From Crocinitomicaceae bacterium (GTDB taxonomy: Bacteria > Bacteroidota > Bacteroidia > Flavobacteriales_D > Crocinitomicaceae), in the NCBI GenBank assembly GCA_015662935.1, contig DQTF01000090.1, positions 1 to 8,114 of the forward strand: a stretch of DNA of 8,114 nucleotides, given 5' to 3'. A program made the position numbers and the translations under genes. The stretch's first letter is position 1. Every line of letters begins with the position of its first letter. Under the pieces are notes generated by a model, which was given only the letters and a program-made list of their open reading frames with translations, ran no database searches and was not told the origin of the DNA. This document shows positions 1-5,190 of the stretch, one piece after another.

Positions 1-213
1 AAGGTAATTTATGCAAACATACCCTTAACTCACTGTCCATTTACTTATAGCACATCCAGTATCTCAGGAACCTTGTCCATCATCTTTTTATAAAGACTTA
101 AGTAATCGGATTTATATGACATTTCTTTTTTCTAGAAGATACTATTTATAACAATAAAAAAACGCACTTTTCTTTCAAAATATTCTTTCAGTTCAACATC
201 GTATTTATTAGCA
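1..213. other. Intergenic stretch with no supported gene
   Basis: No convincing coding region or RNA gene is visible here on either strand. The longest suggestive item is a 25-codon minus-strand frame at 45-122, which is too short and lacks a promoter match, so it is not called. A promoter-like octamer at 14-21 points left out of the window. This and the inverted-repeat block that follows make up the roughly 400 bases upstream of glnN. Confidence 0.6.
14..21 (-). promoter_or_regulatory. Possible leftward -7 promoter element
   Basis: The plus strand reads CAAACATA, which is TATGTTTG on the minus strand and matches the Bacteroidota -7 consensus TAnnTTTG. It would drive transcription leftwards out of the window, towards a gene that is not visible. 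No TTG (-33) box sits 17-23 bases upstream of it. An octamer with six fixed positions turns up by chance roughly every 1-2 kb in AT-rich DNA, so this call rests only on its position in a non-coding stretch. Confidence 0.25.
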
Positions 214-361
214 CTTAGGGCACACATATTGAGTAAGCTTTTCCCTAAGCTACCGCATTAACCTTTCGTGTGGTGTTGGTTAAATAGTTTATTGCTTTAA
301 AGTTTTTGGTTTAAAGCAGGGGGTGTTAATAAAAAAAAACTACTTTTTTATAAAACACCCC
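214..361. repeat. Run of four consecutive inverted repeats upstream of glnN
   Basis: Four hairpin-capable units follow one another. The first is CTTAGGG (214-220) with CCCTAAG (243-249). The second is TTAACC (258-263) with GGTTAA (278-283). The third is GCTTTAAA (294-301) with TTTAAAGC (310-317), a perfect 8-bp stem with an 8-base loop. The fourth is GGGGTGTT (320-327) with AACACCCC (354-361), continued inward after a small bulge by ATAAAAAA (329-336) with TTTTTTAT (344-351), leaving a 7-base loop. The first two are weak and could be chance; the last two are strong. The fourth ends 10 bases before the glnN -7 box and covers where a -33 box would sit. It could be an operator, a terminator of an unseen upstream transcript (it is followed by only TTT), or part of a structured RNA. 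Confidence 0.55.
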
Positions 362-371
362 TTTAAAAACA

Positions 372-379
372 TACCTTTG
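372..379 (+). promoter_or_regulatory. glnN promoter, -7 element
   Basis: TACCTTTG matches the Bacteroidota -7 consensus TAnnTTTG exactly and lies 29 bases before the glnN ATG. That predicts a leader of roughly 25 bases that is almost all A and T. No TTG -33 box is present 17-23 bases upstream; the distal arm of the GGGGTGTT/AACACCCC palindrome occupies that space. This suggests the promoter may depend on, or be blocked by, a protein bound at the palindrome (inference). Confidence 0.65.
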
Positions 380-408
380 TCTTGAAATTTTGAAAAAAAA
401 ACAAAAAA

Positions 409-2598
409 ATGGCTCAATTAAGACTAAATGCACTAGATGATGTTCTTCACAGAAAACCAAAACACATGGAAGATCCAGGTGAACGAGTTTCTGAATATTT
501 TGGAAGAAATACTTTCCACATTAGAATAATGCGAGAATACCTTTCTGAGAAAGCATACAAAAGTGTTAAGTCAGCAATTGAAAATGGAACACAAGTAAGT
601 CGTGAAATCGCAGATCAAGTGGCAACCTCCATGAAAGATTGGGCAGTAACCAAAGGCGCAGCACATTACACACACTGGTTTCAACCATTAACAGGAACAA
701 CAGCAGAAAAACACGACGGTTTCTTTAAGCCAATCGGTCCAGGAGAAGCAATCGAACGTTTTGAAGGCAATGTCCTTGTTCAGCAAGAACCAGATGCATC
801 TTCTTTTCCGAATGGTGGAATTAGAAATACTTTCGAAGCTAGAGGTTACACAGCGTGGGATCCTTCTTCGCCGGCATTTGTCATCGGTAAGACATTGTGC
901 ATTCCAACGATATTTATTGCCTACACTGGAGAAGCGTTGGATCATAAAATGCCTTTGTTAAAAGCATTACACAAAGTAGAAGATGCTGCCCTAGCTGTTT
1001 GCCAATATTTTGATAAGAATGTAAAGAAAGTCGGAACAACTTTAGGTTGGGAACAAGAATATTTTTTAGTGGATTCAGCATTATTCAACGCACGCCCTGA
1101 TATTATGTTGACAGGAAGAGCTGTTTTTGGACATGCTCCAGCAAAAGGTCAACAGCTAGACGACCATTATTTTGGTTCTATTCCTGAGCGAGCAACGGCT
1201 TTCATGAGAGAATTTGAGTACGAATCTCATTTGCTAGGAATTCCTGTTACAACTAGACATAACGAAGTTGCACCGAATCAATTTGAGTGCGCACCAATGT
1301 TTGAGGAAGTGAATATTGCAAACGATCACAACTTGTTATTAATGGATGTGATGGAGAAGGTGGCGAGAAAGCATAATTTTAGAGTTCTTCTGCATGAGAA
1401 ACCATTTGCAGGACTAAACGGTTCTGGAAAACATAATAATTGGAGTTTGAGCACCGATACAGGCGTCAACCTTTTGCAGCCTGGTAAGAACCCAAAATCT
1501 AACTTGCAATTTTTGACCTTCTTGGTGAATACTATTGTTGCAATTAACGACAATGCAGATGTTCTTAGAGCATCAATTGCTTCTGCAGGAAATGATCACC
1601 GTTTAGGTGCGAATGAGGCTCCACCGGCAATTATTTCTGTGTTTATTGGTTCGCAGTTGACTCAAATGTTAGATAATTTGGAGAAGAATATCAAACATGG
1701 AAAAATGACTCCAGAGTCTAAGACAGAATTGAAATTAGACATTGGTAAAATTCCAGAATTGTTATTAGATAATACAGATAGAAACAGAACTTCTCCTTTT
1801 GCATTTACGGGGAATAAATTCGAGTTTAGAGCAGTTGGTTCTACCGCAAATTGTGGACATCCAATGATGGTTTTGAATACCATTGTTGCAAAACAGTTAA
1901 TCGACTTCAAAAAATCGGTTGATGCTCGAATTCAAAAAGGAGTAAAGAAAGACGAGGCGATTTTAAAAGAATTGCAAAAATTGATTATCCAATCGAAGAA
2001 AATTAGATTTGAAGGAAACGGCTACGGCGAAGAATGGGTAGAAGAAGCGAAGAAAAGAGGACTTTCTAACCTGAAAGATACACCAAGAGCATTGGATGTC
2101 TGGGCAAAGAAAGAAACCAAGAAGCTGTTTGCGGATATGGGGATTCTAACTTCTGTAGAATTAGAAGCTCGCCACGAAATTGAATTGGAGAATTATGTGA
2201 TGAAAATTCAAATAGAAGCGAGAATCATGGGAGATTTGGCAAAAAATCACATTATTCCTTCTTCGATCGAGTACCAAAACAAAGTGATTCAAAATATCAA
2301 AGGTTTGATTGAGGTTTTGGGCGATAAAGAAGGGAAGAAGATGGCAAAAACGCAATTGCTCATCGTTAAATCAATTTCCAAGCACATTAATAAGCTTAAT
2401 GATCTTGTCAACGAAATGGTCGAAGATAGAAAAGCTGCAAATTTAATTGTTGACAATAAAGAAAAAGCGTTTGCTTATTGCGACAAAGTGAAATCTTACT
2501 TTGATGAAATAAGATACCACGCTGATAAGTTAGAATTGCAAGTGGATGACGAAATGTGGCCATTGCCAAAGTTGAGAGAAATGCTCTTTACGAAGTAA
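409..2598 (+). CDS. glnN: Glutamine synthetase type III
   Basis: This cytoplasmic enzyme makes glutamine from glutamate, ammonium and ATP, the entry step of nitrogen assimilation. At 729 residues it has the usual length of the GSIII class (about 730), far longer than GSI or GSII. Family motifs are intact: GWEQEYF (213-219, metal-binding glutamates), the HNEVAPNQFE segment (284-293), NGSGKHNNWS (337-346, the GSIII form of the catalytic loop), NDHRLGANEAPP (395-406) and DRNRTSPFAFTG (457-468) followed by KFEFRAVGS (470-478). The N-terminal part is the GSIII-specific N domain, the middle is the catalytic barrel, and the last 140 or so residues are a helical, Lys/Glu-rich C-terminal domain. Known family members form dodecamers (family knowledge). 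The ATG follows an A-rich leader with no Shine-Dalgarno, normal for this phylum. The gene stands alone, with its own promoter and terminator. No truncation or lost catalytic residue is seen. Confidence 0.97.
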   Translation: MAQLRLNALDDVLHRKPKHMEDPGERVSEYFGRNTFHIRIMREYLSEKAYKSVKSAIENGTQVSREIADQVATSMKDWAVTKGAAHYTHWFQPLTGTTAEKHDGFFKPIGPGEAIERFEGNVLVQQEPDASSFPNGGIRNTFEARGYTAWDPSSPAFVIGKTLCIPTIFIAYTGEALDHKMPLLKALHKVEDAALAVCQYFDKNVKKVGTTLGWEQEYFLVDSALFNARPDIMLTGRAVFGHAPAKGQQLDDHYFGSIPERATAFMREFEYESHLLGIPVTTRHNEVAPNQFECAPMFEEVNIANDHNLLLMDVMEKVARKHNFRVLLHEKPFAGLNGSGKHNNWSLSTDTGVNLLQPGKNPKSNLQFLTFLVNTIVAINDNADVLRASIASAGNDHRLGANEAPPAIISVFIGSQLTQMLDNLEKNIKHGKMTPESKTELKLDIGKIPELLLDNTDRNRTSPFAFTGNKFEFRAVGSTANCGHPMMVLNTIVAKQLIDFKKSVDARIQKGVKKDEAILKELQKLIIQSKKIRFEGNGYGEEWVEEAKKRGLSNLKDTPRALDVWAKKETKKLFADMGILTSVELEARHEIELENYVMKIQIEARIMGDLAKNHIIPSSIEYQNKVIQNIKGLIEVLGDKEGKKMAKTQLLIVKSISKHINKLNDLVNEMVEDRKAANLIVDNKEKAFAYCDKVKSYFDEIRYHADKLELQVDDEMWPLPKLREMLFTK

Positions 2599-2625
2599 TT
2601 AGTTATTTGAGGTTAGAATAATAAT

Positions 2626-2673
2626 AATAATAATAGTACGGGTAGGTCGGGACCTGTCCGTACTATTATTATT
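2626..2673. terminator. Bidirectional terminator hairpin between glnN and the lipoprotein gene
   Basis: A 22-bp stem pairs 2626-2647 with 2652-2673 around the 4-base loop CGGG. The outer arms are AAT/ATT trinucleotide repeats. The core is AGTACGG/CCGTACT, then two G-T wobble pairs, then AGGT/ACCT. On the plus strand the stem is followed by a T-rich run after glnN (stop at 2598). On the minus strand the AAT repeats give the same T-rich tail after the lipoprotein gene (stop at 2687-2689). The two genes converge here, so one hairpin can serve both. Confidence 0.85.
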
Positions 2674-2686
2674 TATTTATAAAATA

Positions 2687-4090
2687 TCACAAAAATTCAT
2701 ACGCCCCAATATCTGGACTGCTCCTCACAACCTGATCGAGATCCATTCCATTACTCGTTGGAAAAGACAATGAGCCCGAATTATTCATCGGAGAGGTTGA
2801 CCAAAAATGAAAATCATTCAACGGGATGTCTTTTATCAATGGTTCTTGATTCCATAAATTATTGGAGAATATCGAAGAACTAAAAACAACGGAACTTTTA
2901 ATAAGATTGTATTGCAAATTAAAGTTAAGTGTAATAGCAATATCAGAAATCGTGTCAATCGCTAGTTCATTATCTACATCGCCGTAAATAACAGAGTTCG
3001 TAATTGTTCCTTCGTTGATATTCGAAACTTCCGTTTGACCCAGTAAAGAATTGTTGTACCAGTTGCTGATTCCAACTGCAGCAGAGACATTCTCTCCTGT
3101 TCCGTATCCTATTAAATGGCAATGATTGAAATTAAAATCTCCTCCACCAATTACCGCAAGAGAATGAATCCCGTTTTTTGCAATGATGCAATTCTCCGCT
3201 TTAACTTTTGCTCCCTGAAATAGAAAAAATCCGTAACTTGAATTGTTAAAAATAACAGAATTGGAAAGTTGCAAGGTATAGCCAGTGTTGCTAGGGTCTT
3301 CGCTATACATATGTATGCCAGCAATACCATTTTTTATCACGGTGTAGTTAATAGAACTAGGTAATGCTTTGTTAAAGTAGATGCCGTAATATTGTCCGGG
3401 TACATCATCGTAGTATGATTCAAGTCGGTCGCCTTGAAAAGTAATTTCGTTGCCATAGGTGCCTTGGATATTCAAAGCCCCTTTGTCAACAAAGAGCAAT
3501 GCATTTTTGTGTAGATAAATATTTGTTCCTTGTTGAATCGTTAATGAATGGGCAGAATCAATTGCGAAATAATTATATATGACGTGTGGTTTATCATTTG
3601 GCCAAGTTGTAAAATCGGTGGTTGTTTTCTCTTTATAATGAAAGTAAGCATCTTGTCCCCAAGCAGCAAGTAACACAAATTGGTCACTTCCGTTTGTTCT
3701 AAATTTAATTCGATCTTCAATTACCAGAGGATTTGTTCCATTGTTTGGGTCAAGTGTGACTTCTACAAAAATAAAAAGGCTGTCTTTTTTATTGATTTCT
3801 AAATCTGCAAAATGTGTCCCTGATAATCCGTCAACGTTAATTCTAAATGGAGAAGCGGCTCCACCAATCAATTCTATTTGGTCAATTTTTAAGGTTTTGT
3901 TAGAATTGTTGTAAATCTTAAATCGTTTTGTTACAGATCCGATGGTTGTAAAAACAGTATCAAAAACAACGGTGTCTCTACTAAAATCAAGATTTCCTCC
4001 AGAAAAAGATAACGGTTTTTTACAACTAGACAGGCTCAAAGAAATCCCAACAGCAAGCGTAAAGATGAAATAGATAATTGATTTATTCAT
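2687..4090 (-). CDS. Secreted lipoprotein with predicted right-handed parallel beta-helix
   Basis: A 467-residue exported protein of unknown specific function. Residues 1-22 form a lipoprotein signal peptide ending in the lipobox LSSC, with Cys23 as the lipidation site. No acidic run follows the cysteine (CKKPLS), so the surface-export signal described for some Bacteroidota lipoproteins is not evident; an inner-facing outer-membrane location is possible (inference). Residues about 38-147 (DTVVFDTVFTTIG onward) resemble an Ig-like beta domain common in Bacteroidota envelope proteins. Residues about 175-410 show short beta-strand turns rich in Asn, Gly, Ile and Val, such as the GALNIQGT and NSVIFNNSSYGFF segments, typical of pectate-lyase-like parallel beta-helices. 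The protein ends with DIGAYE (460-465), the ending seen in choice-of-anchor Q and similar beta-helix proteins. No catalytic residues can be assigned, so a polysaccharide-binding or lyase role is only a guess. It is a single-gene unit converging with glnN, with a -7 box 17 bases before the ATG. Confidence 0.85.
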   Translation of the reverse strand: MNKSIIYFIFTLAVGISLSLSSCKKPLSFSGGNLDFSRDTVVFDTVFTTIGSVTKRFKIYNNSNKTLKIDQIELIGGAASPFRINVDGLSGTHFADLEINKKDSLFIFVEVTLDPNNGTNPLVIEDRIKFRTNGSDQFVLLAAWGQDAYFHYKEKTTTDFTTWPNDKPHVIYNYFAIDSAHSLTIQQGTNIYLHKNALLFVDKGALNIQGTYGNEITFQGDRLESYYDDVPGQYYGIYFNKALPSSINYTVIKNGIAGIHMYSEDPSNTGYTLQLSNSVIFNNSSYGFFLFQGAKVKAENCIIAKNGIHSLAVIGGGDFNFNHCHLIGYGTGENVSAAVGISNWYNNSLLGQTEVSNINEGTITNSVIYGDVDNELAIDTISDIAITLNFNLQYNLIKSSVVFSSSIFSNNLWNQEPLIKDIPLNDFHFWSTSPMNNSGSLSFPTSNGMDLDQVVRSSPDIGAYEFL

Positions 4091-4107
4091 AAGTTTAGTT
4101 CTCTCGA

Positions 4108-4115
4108 CAAAAATA
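4108..4115 (-). promoter_or_regulatory. Lipoprotein gene promoter, -7 element
   Basis: The plus strand reads CAAAAATA, which is TATTTTTG on the minus strand, an exact TAnnTTTG match. It lies 17 bases before the ATG of the lipoprotein gene, implying a leader of only about 12 bases. No -33 TTG is found at 17-23 bases, so the call rests on the -7 match and its position. Confidence 0.5.
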
Positions 4116-4185
4116 ACGTATTTTGCGGAGAAATATTTTGTGAAATAAAAATGGATTTAATTATTTAATTTCTAAAATAAATAGT

Positions 4186-4193
4186 TATCTTTG
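4186..4193 (+). promoter_or_regulatory. rpmE2 promoter, -7 element
   Basis: TATCTTTG matches TAnnTTTG exactly and is placed in an AT-rich divergent intergenic region, 42 bases before the L31 ATG. A TTG inside this element (4191-4193) opens an in-frame extension of the L31 reading frame, but that cannot be the real start because it would lie upstream of the transcription start. A short inverted repeat, CTCCT (4196-4200) with AGGAG (4206-4210), lies at or just after the predicted transcription start. Confidence 0.65.
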
Positions 4194-4235
4194 CACTCCT
4201 TATTTAGGAGAATTAGAAATATTATTGAACTAGTA

Positions 4236-4493
4236 ATGAGAAAAGATATACACCCAGAAGATTACAGATTAGTTGTTTTTAAAGACATGACTAACGATTA
4301 CGCATTTGTTTGCCCATCATGTGCTGATGCAACAGAAACAATTAAGTGGGAAGACGGAAACGATTATCCATTGATTAAATTGGATATTTCGCACAAGTCA
4401 CATCCATTTTTTACTGGAGTAGCACAATTCGTGGATACTGCAGGTCGTATTGATAAATTTAATTCTCGTTACGCTAAGCGTAGCAAGAAGTAA
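4236..4493 (+). CDS. rpmE2: 50S ribosomal protein L31 type B
   Basis: This 85-residue protein of the large ribosomal subunit contacts both subunits at the central protuberance (family knowledge). MRKDIHPEDYRLVVFKDM at the start, SHPFFTG (55-61) and VDTAGRIDKF (66-75) are clear L31 signatures. The second cysteine pair of the zinc-binding form is replaced by Ser52 and Ser55 (ISHKSHPF), as in type B. Oddly, a CPSC pair is present at Cys26 and Cys29, so two of four possible zinc ligands remain. The ATG at 4236 is chosen because the family begins at this methionine and because the longer frame starts inside the promoter. The basic C-terminus (KRSKK) is usual. The gene is followed by its own terminator. 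Confidence 0.95.
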   Translation: MRKDIHPEDYRLVVFKDMTNDYAFVCPSCADATETIKWEDGNDYPLIKLDISHKSHPFFTGVAQFVDTAGRIDKFNSRYAKRSKK

Positions 4494-4514
4494 GCAATTA
4501 CTTATCATATTTAG

Positions 4515-4547
4515 AAAACCGTTTCATTTAGTTGAAACGGTTTTTTT
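4515..4547 (+). terminator. Intrinsic terminator of rpmE2
   Basis: AAAACCGTTTC (4515-4525) pairs with GAAACGGTTTT (4534-4544), an 11-bp stem with an 8-base loop (one more A-T pair is possible inside). The right arm runs into seven consecutive T residues (4541-4547), then ATTTTTG. It begins 22 bases after the rpmE2 stop and is a textbook intrinsic terminator. Confidence 0.88.
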
Positions 4548-4554
4548 ATTTTTG
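4547..4554 (+). promoter_or_regulatory. -7 element of the pentapeptide-repeat gene, inside the terminator T-tract
   Basis: TATTTTTG matches TAnnTTTG exactly. It begins on the last T of the terminator's uninterrupted T run and ends 4 bases before the ATG at 4559. With the usual spacing of this element to the transcription start, the mRNA would begin at or very near the start codon, so translation may be leaderless (inference). No TTG -33 box sits at 17-23 bases; the hairpin arms occupy that region. Confidence 0.45.
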
Positions 4555-4558
4555 CTAA

Positions 4559-5131
4559 ATGAGTAGAATCATAGAAGATAAAGTAATAGAGAACATCGAT
4601 TTTTCTAAAGAGAAATTTCAAATTGGAGAATACGATAGTTGCATGTTTAAAAATTGCAACTTGTCTTCTGTAACTATGGCAACATCTTCTTTTATTGAAT
4701 GTCAATTTTTAGAATGCGATTTAAGCAATGCAAAAATTCAAAACACTTCGTTTAAAACCGTTGAGTTTGATGCCTGCAAATTAATGGGACTGCATTTTGA
4801 TGAGTGCAATCCTTTTCTGTTGTCTCTATCTTTTGAGAATTGCACCTTAAATTTTTCCAGCTTTTTTGGATTGAATTTAAAGAATAGTTCGTTTAATTCA
4901 GGTGAATTAATACAAGTAGAATTCAGTGAGACCAATCTAAATGGAAGCTCTTTTTCTAGCTGCAATTTACAAGATGCAACTTTCTTTAATGCCAATTTAG
5001 AAGGATGTGATTTTAGAACAGCAACGAATTATGTGATTGATCCAGAGAAGAATAAGATGAAGTCGGCACGTTTTTCTTCGCAGGGTTTAGCAGGCCTACT
5101 TGTGAAGCATCGTTTAAAAATTGAGAATTAA
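4559..5131 (+). CDS. Pentapeptide-repeat protein, Qnr/MfpA-like fold
   Basis: A 190-residue cytoplasmic protein with no signal peptide. Inward-pointing Phe, Leu, Met, Ile or Tyr residues recur every five positions from Phe15 to Phe80 (14 repeats) and again from Phe92 to Phe152 (13 repeats). This is the signature of a right-handed quadrilateral beta-helix. In the second block Phe and Leu alternate strictly. The two blocks are out of phase by two residues at the NPFLLSLS segment (84-91), comparable to the single break in Qnr proteins. The C-terminal segment 157-189 (DPEKNKMKSARF, then GLAGLLVKH) looks like the helical tail used for dimerisation in relatives. Nine cysteines are spread through the repeats. 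Some family members mimic DNA and protect gyrase from quinolones or toxins. Whether this one does is not shown: it is shorter than Qnr (about 218 residues) and has no obvious projecting loops. The ATG at 4559 fits the promoter position. Confidence 0.85.
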   Translation: MSRIIEDKVIENIDFSKEKFQIGEYDSCMFKNCNLSSVTMATSSFIECQFLECDLSNAKIQNTSFKTVEFDACKLMGLHFDECNPFLLSLSFENCTLNFSSFFGLNLKNSSFNSGELIQVEFSETNLNGSSFSSCNLQDATFFNANLEGCDFRTATNYVIDPEKNKMKSARFSSQGLAGLLVKHRLKIEN

Positions 5132-5155
5132 TTAACGAAAAAAGGCGGCTTAATT

Positions 5156-5186
5156 TTTGTCTTCTAACAACCAAAATATATCTTTA
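5156..5186 (+). promoter_or_regulatory. Promoter of the WG-repeat/TonB-like operon
   Basis: TTTG (5156-5159) is followed after 19 bases by TATCTTTA (5179-5186), close to the Bacteroidota arrangement of a -33 TTG and -7 TAnnTTTG separated by 17-23 bases; only the final G is replaced by A. It is the only promoter in this window with both boxes recognisable. The -7 box ends 4 bases before the ATG at 5191, the same spacing as at the upstream pentapeptide gene, so a very short or absent leader is again predicted. No clear terminator lies between the pentapeptide stop (5131) and this promoter, so read-through is possible. Confidence 0.5.
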
Positions 5187-5190
5187 TACT

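Noticed and set aside
45..122. A 25-codon minus-strand frame starting MSYKSDYLSLYKK and ending EILDVL
   Set aside because: The composition looks protein-like, but it is very short, has an in-frame stop just upstream of its ATG, and has no TAnnTTTG match in front of it. It could be chance; conservation in relatives would be needed to call it.
256..285. Resemblance of TTAACC...GGTTAAAT to an integron attC site
   Set aside because: The right end fits GTTRRRY, but the left end does not fit RYYYAAC, the element is far too short, and there is no cassette-like gene or integrase nearby.
409..2598. Possible GSI or GSII identity for the glutamine synthetase
   Set aside because: The 729-residue length, the NGSGKHNNWS motif and the extended C-terminal helical domain are specific to type III.
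4196..4210. CTCCT/AGGAG hairpin as an L31 autoregulatory leader or Shine-Dalgarno switch
   Set aside because: The AGGAG is 25 bases from the ATG, too far to act as a ribosome site, and the left arm would be partly upstream of the predicted transcription start. Five pairs are weak evidence.
5132..5155. Possible terminator after the pentapeptide-repeat gene
   Set aside because: No stem of useful length is found; TTAATTAA is a short AT palindrome with no following T run.
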